64,000 nt of DNA, from NCBI GenBank assembly GCA_016213505.1, contig JACRAF010000022.1, positions 62,001 through 126,000 of the forward strand, in the 5' to 3' direction. The notes beneath the pieces are model-generated. The model searched no databases, was not told the origin of the DNA, and saw only the letters and a list, made by a program, of their open reading frames with translations. Within the stretch, counting starts at the first letter, position 1. Each line of letters starts with the position of its first letter. This DNA is from Devosia nanyangense (GTDB lineage: Bacteria > Pseudomonadota > Alphaproteobacteria > Rhizobiales > Devosiaceae). Shown here piece by piece: positions 16,651-24,882 of the stretch. A program made the position numbers and the translations under genes.

Positions 16651-17495
16651 CCTCTAGCTCCTACCGTCAACCGACTGTCGCCGACCACCCGCATGGTCGT
16701 CTCGAAGGCGCGCCGTGCGGCCTCCTGCACTACCATGCCCACCGCTTCGGGCGAGATCACTTCCACGGCCAGAGGCGCGGCGACGCCCATTCGTGCGAGC
16801 GTGTCGAGAAGACCACGGAGGTCCAGCGCCCCCTCCCCGCAGAATCGCCGGCTCATGGTGTCACAACTGAGCGGCCCCACAACAGTGGCGGCGGCGTCGC
16901 TGAGCTGCACGCAACCGATCCGGGCGGGAGACAGCGTGGCGAGTTCGTCGAGGCCGATGCCGGCGCGGAAGACGTGCCAGCTGTCGATGATCAGCCCCGC
17001 ATTGGCGCCGCCCAGGTCCAGCAGTGCGAGGGCGCGGTCGAGCGTCCGGACGTTGCCCCAGGCGACGAGCTCGAGCGCTACCCCCACGCCGCGATCGGCG
17101 GCGCGGTCGCACAGCGCAGCGAAGGCCGGTCCCATCGCCGCAATCGGATGCGCCTCGTCGTCGAGATCGGGGGACACGTTGATGTGCCGCGCGCCGAACG
17201 CGCCCGCAGCGCTCAGCGCGAGCCGGATGTTCGCCTCGCCCTCGGGCCGGAACCAATCGCGCAGGAACTCGACCGAGTTTTCGACCATGCCGAATTCGTC
17301 CAGCACGGCTCGCAACTCTTTATCGGCTTTGCCGGCTGCGCGCTGCTCGGCATAGTCGCGGAAGTGCAGGCACATGCCGTCGAACCCGGCCTCGGCGCAG
17401 GCCTTTACGCGATCCTCGAAGCGGTGGCGGCTGGCTATGACGCCGCCGGGCATCACGCCCGAGATGGTGTGGGAACTGCAGACGATCGGCGGCAT
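16647..17495 (-). CDS. Sugar phosphate isomerase/epimerase-like TIM-barrel protein
   Basis: About 282 residues of the xylose-isomerase-like (AP endonuclease 2) TIM-barrel superfamily. Recognisable parts are FDGMCLHFRDY, GARHINVSPDLDDEAHP, VALELVAWGNVRTLD, LIIDSWHVFRAG with the metal-ligand Asp and His, and the closing AVEVISPE. Members isomerise or epimerise sugars or act on cyclic polyols and ring compounds, so the catabolic role is open. I prefer ATG 17495; the frame extends upstream to GTG 17534. It sits between a thiolase and the TetR gene and overlaps the latter by four bases. Confidence 0.7.
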   Translation of the reverse strand: MPPIVCSSHTISGVMPGGVIASRHRFEDRVKACAEAGFDGMCLHFRDYAEQRAAGKADKELRAVLDEFGMVENSVEFLRDWFRPEGEANIRLALSAAGAFGARHINVSPDLDDEAHPIAAMGPAFAALCDRAADRGVGVALELVAWGNVRTLDRALALLDLGGANAGLIIDSWHVFRAGIGLDELATLSPARIGCVQLSDAAATVVGPLSCDTMSRRFCGEGALDLRGLLDTLARMGVAAPLAVEVISPEAVGMVVQEAARRAFETTMRVVGDSRLTVGARG

Positions 17496-17588
17496 CACCT
17501 GGCGAACCTTGCGGCAGAAGGCCACCTCTAGCACCCGTCAACGGGCGCCCATTCGTCACTTTGGACTATGGCGGGGAACGCTCCGGTT

Positions 17589-18797
17589 TCAGCCCGGAAA
17601 AATCTCGAACAGGCCGGCCGCGCCCATGCCGCCGCCGATGCACATGGTGACCACACCGTATCTTGCGCCGCGGCGGCGACCCTCGATGAGGATATGTGCA
17701 GCGGTGCGCGCCCCGGTCATGCCGAACGGGTGCCCGACCGCGATGGCGCCGCCATCGACGTTGAAGATGTCGTTGTCGATGCCCAGCCGGTCACGGCAAT
17801 AAAGGGTCTGGCTGGCGAAGGCCTCGTTGAGCTCCCACAGCCCGATGTCTGATATCTTGAGACCGTTGCGGTCGAGCAGTTTCGGTATGGCATAGACTGG
17901 GCCGATGCCCATCTCCTCCGGTCCCACCCCGGCCACCGCCATGCCGCGATAGGCGCCGAGAGGCGCGAGGGCGAGCTGTTCGGCGCGCCTTGCGTCCATC
18001 ACCACCAGCGCTGCCGCGCCGTCGGAGAACTGCGAGGAGTTGCCCGCCGTCACATGCCGGCCGGTGGCGACGATGGCGCCGCCCGAGTAGACCGGGGGAA
18101 GCCTCGCGAGGCCTTCGAGCGTGGTGTCGGGGCGTGGTCCCTCGTCGCGCGTCAGCAGCACGTCTTCGAAGCTGGTCTCGCCGGTGACCTTGTCGACGAC
18201 CGCCTTGCGCGACGCCAGCGGCACCAGTTCGGCGTCGAACCGTCCCGCCGCATGGGCCGCGGCCACACGCTGCTGGCTCTGCAGCGCATAGGCGTCCTGG
18301 GCCTCGCGGCTGATGCCGTACCGCTCGGCGACGATCTCGGCCGTCTCGATCATCGGCATGTACATATGCGGCGATTGCTCGATCACGGACCGCGACTGGC
18401 TGCGGTAGGTGTTCTTGTGCTTGTTCTGGGTCAGGCTGATCGACTCGAGGCCGCCCGCCACGATGGTCTCCATGCCGTCGACGACGATCTGCTTGGCCGC
18501 CGTGGCGACGGCCATCAGCCCCGACGAGCACATGCGATCGATGGTCATGCCGGGCACGGTATGCGGAAAGCCCGCGGCGGCGGCGGTCAGCCGGCCGATG
18601 TTGTAGCCTTGGGTGCCCTGCTGCGCCGAGCAGCCCATGATGACATCGTCGATGCTGCCCGGATCGATGCCGGCGCGCGCCACAGCGGCCGCGGCCGCGT
18701 GCCCGGACAGCGCCGGCGCTTCGGTGTCGTTGAAGGCTCCACGGAACGCCCGGCCGATCGGCGTCCGCGCCACCGCCACGATCACTGCTTCGCGCAT
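17589..18797 (-). CDS. Acetyl-CoA acetyltransferase-type thiolase
   Basis: 402-residue thiolase with the active Cys in [11 protein letters not shown] (about residue 90), the NEAFAS motif, [18 protein letters not shown] with the catalytic His, and the second Cys in [11 protein letters not shown]. It differs from the FadA6-like thiolase at 7475 and looks like a general acetyl-/3-oxoacyl-CoA thiolase, so it probably cleaves the smaller acyl chains formed after ring opening. It is first in the operon from promoter d, followed by the TIM-barrel gene and TetR. It is divergent from the LuxR-type regulator. Confidence 0.88.
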   Translation of the reverse strand: MREAVIVAVARTPIGRAFRGAFNDTEAPALSGHAAAAAVARAGIDPGSIDDVIMGCSAQQGTQGYNIGRLTAAAAGFPHTVPGMTIDRMCSSGLMAVATAAKQIVVDGMETIVAGGLESISLTQNKHKNTYRSQSRSVIEQSPHMYMPMIETAEIVAERYGISREAQDAYALQSQQRVAAAHAAGRFDAELVPLASRKAVVDKVTGETSFEDVLLTRDEGPRPDTTLEGLARLPPVYSGGAIVATGRHVTAGNSSQFSDGAAALVVMDARRAEQLALAPLGAYRGMAVAGVGPEEMGIGPVYAIPKLLDRNGLKISDIGLWELNEAFASQTLYCRDRLGIDNDIFNVDGGAIAVGHPFGMTGARTAAHILIEGRRRGARYGVVTMCIGGGMGAAGLFEIFPG

Positions 18798-18865
18798 GCC
18801 CTGCTCCGATTGCCGCCGTCCGGCGGACCCACGCGGCCGGTGTGGCCGGGTGGATACGGCTTCTG

Positions 18866-18907
18866 AATGGCGGCTCGAGCGGTCCGTCTCATCGTCCGAA
18901 GGGACTA
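18866..18907 (-). promoter_or_regulatory. Island promoter module d (dyad + -10) between thiolase and luxR
   Basis: Minus strand: TAGTCC-CTTC-GGACGA (18907-18892), TG, 18 bp, GCCATT (18871-18866). The dyad core is identical to module b. The thiolase ATG is 68 bp downstream; the LuxR gene starts 187 bp away on the other strand. Confidence 0.7.
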
Positions 18908-18986
18908 ACGGCCGGCGCTCCTCACCAGTCCTTACGCCGGTCGATTTCGACGCCTGCGACAGTTTTTCAACAGGCCATCCACTTCA

Positions 18987-19021
18987 TTGACACTATGTCG
19001 AATATCAGTCATCGTTGTCAA
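18987..19021. promoter_or_regulatory. Inverted repeat TTGACA/TGTCAA in the luxR leader
   Basis: TTGACA (18987-18992) and TGTCAA (19016-19021) face each other with 23 bp between them, upstream of the LuxR start at 19095. TTGACA could serve as a -35, but no good -10 follows at 17 bp. A possible operator, weakly supported. Confidence 0.25.
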
Positions 19022-19082
19022 AGTCGACCGAACGAGCCTCCCCGTGATGAACGAGAAGCGAGGCCGTTGCCGGACCGACAGC

Positions 19083-19088
19083 AGGAGG
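19083..19088 (+). promoter_or_regulatory. Shine-Dalgarno fixing the luxR GTG start
   Basis: AGGAGG sits six bases before GTG at 19095. No upstream ATG or GTG in the frame has a comparable site. Confidence 0.7.
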
Positions 19089-19094
19089 ATCAGC

Positions 19095-20207
19095 GTGTCG
19101 GACATCTCAGCGGGCCCCATCGAAGTCGGATCGATCGTCGACACCATTTACGACACGCTGCTGGGCGGAGGCACGCTGCAGCGCTGCGTCGACGCGATCC
19201 GGGCGAGCATCGAGGCGGTGGCGGTGGTGCTGACCATCGACGGGCGCGGCCCGAGCGGCGACCGGCTCACGGTCTGTTCGTCGGACCATGACGAGGGTGG
19301 CGCGGCCGCCCCCGGTCATGCGCTTGTCGATGTCGACGCCCTGCTCTCCAATCGCCCGTCCGGCGCCAAGCCGCTGGCCGATACGCTCGCCGACTATCAT
19401 CAGGTCACCGCCGATGCCGGCGCGAGCGACGATGCGCGCTACCATCTGGCGATGTTCCGCAACCGCGACGGCTCGCCCTTCGACGAGCGCGATTCGATGA
19501 TGTGCGCCATGCTGCTCGGCCACGTGCGACGGGCCTTCGAGCTCGCCGGCCGGATCGGCACCACCGACATCGAATGCCAGGTCTATTCGAGCGCCCTCGA
19601 CAAGCTTTCGGTCGGGGCCATCATCCTCGACGACAAAGGCGCCGTGCTGCAGACCACTGCCCTCGCCGCCGCCATCCTCAACGCCCGCGACGGGCTCACC
19701 ACGCATCGCGGTCACCTGGCCGCGACGTCCTCGTGCGACGACAAGGACCTGCAACTGGCGCTCAAGGCGGCACTCGCCAGCCCCTCCGCCTTCGGCGAGA
19801 TCATGACGGCACCGCGGGCCGTGTCGGTGGCGCGCGATTCTGGAGCCCGCGACCTCGGCCTGATCGTGCAGCCGCTCGGCACCCCAGCGAAATCCGACAG
19901 CAAGCTGCGCCGCTCGGCCGCCGTGGTCTTCATCCGCGACGCCGACCGCAATGCCGAACTCGAGAGCGGCATGCTGCGCCAGCTGTTCGACCTGACGCCG
20001 GCTGAAGCCGCGGTCGCCCGCAGCCTGACCACCGGATTGTCGCTCGACGAAGCGGCGGGGACGCTCAACATCTCCCGCAACACCGCGCGGGCGCATCTGC
20101 GCTCGATCTTTTCGAAGAGCGGCATTTCGCGGCAGACCGAGCTGATGCGCCTGATGCTCAACAGCGCCGCGGTGCTCGGCGAAACCCCGGCGCGGACGCT
20201 GGCGTAA
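19095..20207 (+). CDS. LuxR-type transcriptional regulator with PAS-like sensor region
   Basis: 370 residues. The C-terminus is a LuxR/GerE helix-turn-helix: LTPAEAAVARSLTTGLSLDE, then AAGTLNISRNTARAHLRSIF and SKSGISRQTELM (about residues 300-360). A PAS-like stretch (AIILDDKGAVLQTTALAAAIL) precedes it at about 180-280, and an acidic N-terminal half follows no pattern I recognise. PAS-LuxR proteins of this build occur near steroid genes in proteobacteria. The start is GTG 19095, chosen for its AGGAGG. Divergent from thiolase promoter d and the only LuxR protein in the window, it is the best candidate activator of the eight dyad promoters, whose dyads centre near -42.5. The inducer is unknown. 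Confidence 0.85.
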   Translation: MSDISAGPIEVGSIVDTIYDTLLGGGTLQRCVDAIRASIEAVAVVLTIDGRGPSGDRLTVCSSDHDEGGAAAPGHALVDVDALLSNRPSGAKPLADTLADYHQVTADAGASDDARYHLAMFRNRDGSPFDERDSMMCAMLLGHVRRAFELAGRIGTTDIECQVYSSALDKLSVGAIILDDKGAVLQTTALAAAILNARDGLTTHRGHLAATSSCDDKDLQLALKAALASPSAFGEIMTAPRAVSVARDSGARDLGLIVQPLGTPAKSDSKLRRSAAVVFIRDADRNAELESGMLRQLFDLTPAEAAVARSLTTGLSLDEAAGTLNISRNTARAHLRSIFSKSGISRQTELMRLMLNSAAVLGETPARTLA

Positions 20208-20224
20208 GTCCGGGCGGCACAGGC

Positions 20225-20995
20225 TCAGAGAGAATAGCCGCCGTCGACGCGGATGATCTGCCCGGTGACGAACCCGGCGCGGGACGAGGCGAGATAGGCG
20301 ACGGCCTCGGCAATGTCGAGCGGCTGCCCCGCACGGCGCAGCGGCGTGTTGCGGGCCGCCGCCTCCATATAGGTCTGGTTGACGTAGCCGAGCTTTTCGA
20401 GCGCCACCTTCTGGCCGGCTTCGACCATGCCGATGGCGACGCCGTTGGCGCGGACGCCGAAGCGCCCCTCCTCCTTGGCGACACCGAGCATAATCGCGGC
20501 GACCCCGGCCTTGGGAACCACCGAAAGACCGTCGGCCGGCGCGTAGCGGAACTGCGCCGCGCTCTGGCAGGCAACGAACGACCCCTGGCTTGCCCTAAGA
20601 TGCGGAATGCCGGCGTGGACGATGTTGAAGAAGGCAAAGGTGTCCTGCAGCAGGTGCCGTTTCATCTGCTCGGGCGTGACCTTGCTCAGATGGAGGAGCG
20701 GCATCAGCGGGCCCGCCGCGTAGACGATGGTGTGGATGGCGCCGTACTGGGTCGCAACAGCATCGAACAGGGTTTTGACCGCTTCGGTGTCCTCGGCATC
20801 GAGCCGATGGGTCGAGCCCTGCCGACCTTCGCCGCGCACTGCCTCGAGCGCCGCCCCGGCGCGGACGGGATTGGTCAGATAGGTGAGCGCCACATCGGCG
20901 CCGTCGCGGGCCAAAACCCGGCAGATCTCGGCGCCGATGCCGCCGCTGCCGCCGATGACGATGGCGGCGCCCTTGGGGTAGTCGGTGCCGCTCAT
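20225..20995 (-). CDS. SDR-fold protein with Ser at the catalytic Tyr position
   Basis: 256 residues. The nucleotide-binding region is intact (VIGGSGGIGAE; D at the LDAED position) and the end VTGQIIRVDGGYSL is classical. However, the active site reads CQSAAQ...LSVVPKAGV. The Ser is present, the Lys is in place, and the residue four before the Lys, normally Tyr, is Ser. NNAG is replaced by YAAG. It may use another residue, favour a reverse reaction, or have lost reductase activity. It is the last gene of the ipdA-ipdB operon, which suggests a role near ring D opening. ATG 20995 has GAGG eight bases upstream. Confidence 0.75.
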   Translation of the reverse strand: MSGTDYPKGAAIVIGGSGGIGAEICRVLARDGADVALTYLTNPVRAGAALEAVRGEGRQGSTHRLDAEDTEAVKTLFDAVATQYGAIHTIVYAAGPLMPLLHLSKVTPEQMKRHLLQDTFAFFNIVHAGIPHLRASQGSFVACQSAAQFRYAPADGLSVVPKAGVAAIMLGVAKEEGRFGVRANGVAIGMVEAGQKVALEKLGYVNQTYMEAAARNTPLRRAGQPLDIAEAVAYLASSRAGFVTGQIIRVDGGYSL

Positions 20996-21005
20996 CGTTT
21001 GGGCC

Positions 21006-21806
21006 TCATGCTGCGGCGGCGCGGACGCCGGGCGGATTGCCCTTGAGCGCACTGGCCCGGAGATTGGTGGGGTCGAGCCGCGCGATGATCGCCAGCTGTT
21101 CGGCGGTCGGCGCGGGGGTCACGCTCATCGTCTCGGCCCTGAGCAGCGGGAAGCCGGTGGCGGCCTGCACATCGGCGAAGCTGACGCCCGGATGCAGCGA
21201 CAGCACACGCGCGGCGTGATCGGGACCGCCGAAATCCATGACGCAGAGATCGGTGACGACGATGCCGATGGCGATTTCGGGACGCTTCATTCCAGCCGGC
21301 CAATGCGCGTCGGAAAAGCCGACGCTGGAGACGACGTCGACCTCACCCTCGACGAATGTTCGCTTACCGTGGCCGGTCACCAGAAAGGAGTTCTTGTGGC
21401 TGATCGAGTTGCCCGGATAGCCGCGCACGCCGAGCAGCTGCACCTTCGGTTTGTCGAAATCGCCGAGGCACGAGATGTTGGTCTGGGCCCAGCGGTCGAT
21501 CTGCACCGGGGTGACCATGGCGTGCCGGCGGCCCGACCACAGGATCTCGAACACGCGGGAATAGGGCATCCATCCGGCGAAGGGCGCCTGCCCCTGCCGC
21601 GGCCCCAGCGGCAGCGGTTCCTCGGTGGCGAAGGCCTCGCCGTCGGAGAGCAGCAGGCCGTCCTCGATGGTCAGCTTGGCGAGGCCCACCGCCAGTCGCG
21701 GGAGCGTGCCGATGCCGCTGCCGAGCAGTTCGCCGTCATGGCGCCACGCCTCGGCGGCGGCGGCGATCATCAGCTCGGCGAGCGAGAAGTCCTCAACCGC
21801 GGTCAT
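21006..21806 (-). CDS. ipdB: IpdB-like subunit of the ring-opening CoA hydrolase (CoA-transferase fold)
   Basis: 266 residues, beta subunit of a class I CoA-transferase-fold protein. Diagnostic stretches are GSGIGTLPRLAVGLAKLT, the long insert with HAMVTPVQIDRWAQTNISCLG, and HKNSFLVTGHGKR. Where transferases have the SENG Glu, this protein has SDGEA, in line with IpdAB acting as a hydrolase on the last steroid ring (COCHEA-CoA) and not as a CoA transferase. It lies ten bases downstream of ipdA in one operon. Assignment rests on both subunits and the neighbourhood. Confidence 0.83.
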   Translation of the reverse strand: MTAVEDFSLAELMIAAAAEAWRHDGELLGSGIGTLPRLAVGLAKLTIEDGLLLSDGEAFATEEPLPLGPRQGQAPFAGWMPYSRVFEILWSGRRHAMVTPVQIDRWAQTNISCLGDFDKPKVQLLGVRGYPGNSISHKNSFLVTGHGKRTFVEGEVDVVSSVGFSDAHWPAGMKRPEIAIGIVVTDLCVMDFGGPDHAARVLSLHPGVSFADVQAATGFPLLRAETMSVTPAPTAEQLAIIARLDPTNLRASALKGNPPGVRAAAA

Positions 21807-21816
21807 CTCTGGGTCC

Positions 21817-22695
21817 TCAGAAGGTTGGGATCGGCAGGCTCGCGACGGCCCTGGCCCCGCCGACCTTGTCGATGTAGGCCGCCTCGCCGCCCGCCACGTA
21901 GTCGGCCATGTAGCGGGCCCAGCCGTCTGCCTCGGCGGCGCTGGCGGCATAGGCCTTGAGGTGCGGCATGTCCCAGCCATAGGCGTCGTGCGCCGTTGTC
22001 GGATGGGCGCCGAGGGGGGCATGTACCACCCCCGAAACCAGGTAGCGCTCGAAGAGGTTCTGCTTTGCTTTGTCGGGATGCGTCCGGTCGAGGCGATCGC
22101 AGATCTCCTCGGTGGTGACGATGGTGCGCTCTGCGGCGCGGGCAAACAGTGCATCGAAATAGGGGTCGGGCCCATCGGTCTGGGTGTTGCCGCGGCGGTC
22201 GGCGCGGTTGACGTGGATGAGGGCCACATCGAGCGGAATGGCCGGCATGGCGAGCAGCGTCTCGCCGTCGTCATAGGGGGAGCGGATGGTCCTTAAGTGC
22301 GGGTTGTGGGTCAGCACGTCGGTGCCCAGCCCGATGCGCGTGGCGATGAACGGCAGCTTGCGGCCCGCCGCTTGCAGGCCGAGCAGCAGCAGGCCCTCGT
22401 CGAGTTCGCTGACCTCCACCGCCCCCGCCTCGCGGGTCTTGCGGAAATAGGGTTCGAGCGGAATGAGGTCCAGCGAGACGAAGCCGTAGACCAGCTTTCT
22501 GACCTTGCCGGCGGCGCACAGCATGCCGATCTCCGGCCCGCCATAGGCGACGATCGTCAGGTCCTTGAGGTCGGATCGAAGAATCTCACGGATCAGCGCC
22601 ATCGGTTTGCGCCGCGGTCCCCAGCCGCCGATCCCGATCGTCATCCCGCTCCGGATCGTGGCCACGGCGGCCGCCAGATCCAATTCCTTGTTCAT
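21817..22695 (-). CDS. ipdA: IpdA-like subunit of the ring-opening CoA hydrolase
   Basis: 292 residues, the same length as mycobacterial IpdA. The opening AVATIRSGMTIGIGGWGPRR and the following KPMALIREILRSDLKDLTIV are close to IpdA, as are YGGPEIGMLCAAGKV, YGFVSLD, EVSELDEGLLLLGLQAAGR, SPY.DGETLLAMPAI and DPYFDALF.RAAERT. With IpdB it should hydrolytically open the last ring during HIP catabolism. ATG 22695 begins the conserved region; the frame extends about 30 codons upstream without family similarity. It is the first gene after promoter e. Confidence 0.87.
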   Translation of the reverse strand: MNKELDLAAAVATIRSGMTIGIGGWGPRRKPMALIREILRSDLKDLTIVAYGGPEIGMLCAAGKVRKLVYGFVSLDLIPLEPYFRKTREAGAVEVSELDEGLLLLGLQAAGRKLPFIATRIGLGTDVLTHNPHLRTIRSPYDDGETLLAMPAIPLDVALIHVNRADRRGNTQTDGPDPYFDALFARAAERTIVTTEEICDRLDRTHPDKAKQNLFERYLVSGVVHAPLGAHPTTAHDAYGWDMPHLKAYAASAAEADGWARYMADYVAGGEAAYIDKVGGARAVASLPIPTF

Positions 22696-22758
22696 CGATC
22701 GAACCCGCCTGCAACAACCTGACGCGGTGCAAACCCTTGCCGCCGCTGATTGTTCGAC

Positions 22759-22800
22759 CGTCTGCGCAATCCCCGCCGCAGGCATCGTCTATTGAGACTA
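22759..22800 (-). promoter_or_regulatory. Island promoter module e (dyad, weak -10) for ipdA-ipdB
   Basis: Minus strand: TAGTCT-CAAT-AGACGA (22800-22785), TG, 18 bp, then CAGACG (22764-22759), a poor -10. The outer arms differ from the other copies by a matched pair of changes that keep the dyad. Confidence 0.55.
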
Positions 22801-22802
22801 AG

Positions 22803-22818
22803 AGCGGGATTGCCCGCT
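22803..22818 (-). terminator. Candidate terminator after the MaoC gene
   Basis: AGCGGG-ATTG-CCCGCT forms a 6-bp stem with a 4-nt loop, 12 bp downstream of the MaoC stop on the minus strand and directly before module e. On that strand CTCTTAGTCT follows, only partly T-rich, so efficiency is uncertain. Confidence 0.4.
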
Positions 22819-22829
22819 TGTGCCCGCGC

Positions 22830-23297
22830 TCAGGCGGCGCGGAAGTAGTAGCGCTGAAGGGCGTCGGCGACGCAGCCGGGCTTGTCCTTGCCCTCGATCT
22901 CGACGCTGATCCGCACCGTGGTCTGCACGGCGTTTTCAGCGATCCTGGTGGCGGCGAGCAATTCGCCGACGCCGCGGATGCGCGAGTTGACGATCACCGG
23001 CGCGGGGAAGCGAACGCGGTCGACGCCGTAGTTCACGCCCCAATCGAGATTGTCGGGCATGAACAGCTCGGGCAGGAACATGTTGGTCAGCGACAGCGTC
23101 AGGAAGCCGTGCGCGATGGTGGCGCCGTAGGGTCCATTGGCCGCCTTCTCGGCGTCGACATGCAGCCACTGGAAGTCACCCGTCGCCTCGGCGAACTTGG
23201 TGATGCGGTCCTGTGCGATGGTCAGCCAATCGGTGGCGCCGAGGTTCCGGCCGACATCGGCGATCACCTGCTCGGCGGTGCTGAAACGGTAGGTCAT
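22830..23297 (-). CDS. MaoC-like (R)-enoyl-CoA hydratase
   Basis: 155 residues, single hotdog domain. The hydratase motif is FAEATGDFQWLHVD, with the Asp and His of the (R)-hydratase active site, followed by GPYGATIAHGFLTLSL. It adds water to an enoyl-CoA to give the (R)-3-hydroxyacyl-CoA. ATG 23297 is chosen; GAGGGGG precedes it by five bases. Last gene of the ipdC-echA20-SDR-maoC operon from promoter f, ten bases after the SDR gene, which could oxidise its product. Confidence 0.85.
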   Translation of the reverse strand: MTYRFSTAEQVIADVGRNLGATDWLTIAQDRITKFAEATGDFQWLHVDAEKAANGPYGATIAHGFLTLSLTNMFLPELFMPDNLDWGVNYGVDRVRFPAPVIVNSRIRGVGELLAATRIAENAVQTTVRISVEIEGKDKPGCVADALQRYYFRAA

Positions 23298-23307
23298 GTG
23301 CGCCCCC

Positions 23308-24111
23308 TCAGGCATGCTGGCTGGAGACGGCGACCACCTCGCCCACCATGTAGGAGGCGTAGTCGCTGGCGAGGAACATCATCACATTGGCCACTTCCCA
23401 GACCTCCGCGGCGCGTCCGAATGCCTCCTGCCGGGCGAGGCCGGCAAGCACCTCTTCGGGGGCCGAGCGCTTGAGGTATTCGTGCATGGCGATCGACGGC
23501 GACACGGCGTTGATGCGAATGCCGTATTCGGCCGCTTCGAGCGCACTGCAGCGCGTCAGGGCCATGACACCGGCCTTGGCGGCGGCATAGTGGGCCTGGC
23601 CCTTCTGGGCCCGCCAGCCGAGCACCGAGGCATTGTTGACGATGGCGCCTTTGCGCCGCGGCATCATCTTGTTGAGCGCGGCCCGCGTCATCCGGAAGGT
23701 GCCGTTGAGCGTCACGTCCATGACCAGGAACCACTCCTCGTCGGTCATCTCCGCCACCGGCTTCAGCCCGCCCAGCCCGGCATTGTTGATGAGCACGTCG
23801 ATGCCGCCGAGCTCGGCGTCGGCGCGGTCGACCAGCGCCTGCACGTCGCCTTCCTTGGTCACGTTGCAGAGCTGGCCGCTGACCGGCACCTCCGGCGCGA
23901 TGGCCTTCAGTGCCTCGACCGCCTCACCGAGCCGCCGCTCGTGGACGTCCGAGATCAGCAGCGTCCGGCAGCCCTCCTCGAGCGCGCGACGGGCGGCGGC
24001 GAAGCCGATGCCCTTGCCGGCGGCGGCCGTGATCAGGACTGAGCGGCCCTTGAGCAAGCCGTGCCCAGGCACGTAGTCGGGAATGGTGGCTGGGTTGAAA
24101 TCGGGTTCCAC
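23308..24111 (-). CDS. SDR of the mycobacterial KstR2-regulon type
   Basis: 267 residues. The atypical dinucleotide motif TAAAGKGIG and the segments ISDVHERRLGE, NNAGLGGLKPVAEMTDEEW and NNASVLGWRAQKGQAHYAAAK, then ALTRCSALEAAEYGIRINAVSPSIA (in pieces), match the roughly 260-residue SDR encoded next to echA20 in mycobacteria, as far as memory allows. Ser, Tyr and Lys are all present. It probably oxidises a hydroxyacyl-CoA in C/D-ring degradation. It lies three bases downstream of echA20 and ten bases upstream of maoC. Confidence 0.85.
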   Translation of the reverse strand: MEPDFNPATIPDYVPGHGLLKGRSVLITAAAGKGIGFAAARRALEEGCRTLLISDVHERRLGEAVEALKAIAPEVPVSGQLCNVTKEGDVQALVDRADAELGGIDVLINNAGLGGLKPVAEMTDEEWFLVMDVTLNGTFRMTRAALNKMMPRRKGAIVNNASVLGWRAQKGQAHYAAAKAGVMALTRCSALEAAEYGIRINAVSPSIAMHEYLKRSAPEEVLAGLARQEAFGRAAEVWEVANVMMFLASDYASYMVGEVVAVSSQHA

Positions 24112-24114
24112 GTT

Positions 24115-24882
24115 TCAGTCCTTCGACCTGGAGAACTCGGCGTCGCGCTTCTCGACGAAAGCATCGCGCGCTTCCTGGGATTCGGCGGACAGGTAGGCCT
24201 GGGCGGTGAACCCCTGCTCCCAGCGATATTTCGCCTCGAGATCGCCGTCCTCTATGCCGTTGAGCGATTCCTTGGCGAGCCTGATCATGGTCGGGCTCTT
24301 GGCGGCGATCTTGCGGGCCATCTCGAACGCCGCGTCGCGCAGCTTGTCGCGCGGCACGACCGCCTCGACGGCGCCCAGCCGATAGGCCTCGGCGGCATCG
24401 ATGGTCTCGCCGGTGAAGTACATTGCGCGCACCTTCTGCAGCGGGAACATGCGCTGCAGGTGCGCGCCCGCCCCGAGCGCGCCGCGGTCGACCTCCGGCA
24501 CGCCGAAGGTGGCGTCCTCGGACACCAGCACGATGTCGGCCGAGCCGCAGATGCCGATGCCGCCGCCCAGGATGTAGCCATGCGCGGCCACGATCACCGG
24601 TTTCAGGCCGCGGTGCACCGCGCGGAAGGTCTCGTAGTTGCCGGCATTGGCGTCGACGATCCGCTCCGGGTGGGCCTGCAACTCCTTGATGTCGACGCCG
24701 GCGCAGAAGCCGCGTCCCTCGGCCCGGATGACGATGACCCGCACCTGCGGATCGGCATTGAGCCCGTCGATCCGGCGCGCCAGGTCCTTCCAGCCGGCGG
24801 TGTCAAGCGCATTGACCGGCGGCCGGCAGATGACCAGTTCGCCGATGCCCTCGGCGGCGGTGATGGTGAATTGCTCGGTCAT
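24115..24882 (-). CDS. echA20: EchA20-like crotonase (ring-D hydrolase)
   Basis: 255 residues, crotonase fold. RAEGRGFCAGVDIKELQ, GYILGGGIGICG.ADIVL, SEDATFGVPEVDRGALGAGAHL and YRWEQGFT agree closely with mycobacterial EchA20, which hydrolyses the ring D of an IpdC product during HIP catabolism. The Glu in VPEV at the Glu164 position is present. ATG 24882 overlaps the ipdC stop by four bases (ATGA). The same gene order (ipdC-echA20-SDR) strengthens the assignment. Confidence 0.87.
   Translation of the reverse strand: MTEQFTITAAEGIGELVICRPPVNALDTAGWKDLARRIDGLNADPQVRVIVIRAEGRGFCAGVDIKELQAHPERIVDANAGNYETFRAVHRGLKPVIVAAHGYILGGGIGICGSADIVLVSEDATFGVPEVDRGALGAGAHLQRMFPLQKVRAMYFTGETIDAAEAYRLGAVEAVVPRDKLRDAAFEMARKIAAKSPTMIRLAKESLNGIEDGDLEAKYRWEQGFTAQAYLSAESQEARDAFVEKRDAEFSRSKD

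Noticed and set aside
18987..19013. TTGACA as a sigma70 -35 for the luxR gene
   Set aside because: Seventeen bases downstream reads CATCGT, not a -10. Listed only as a weak inverted repeat.
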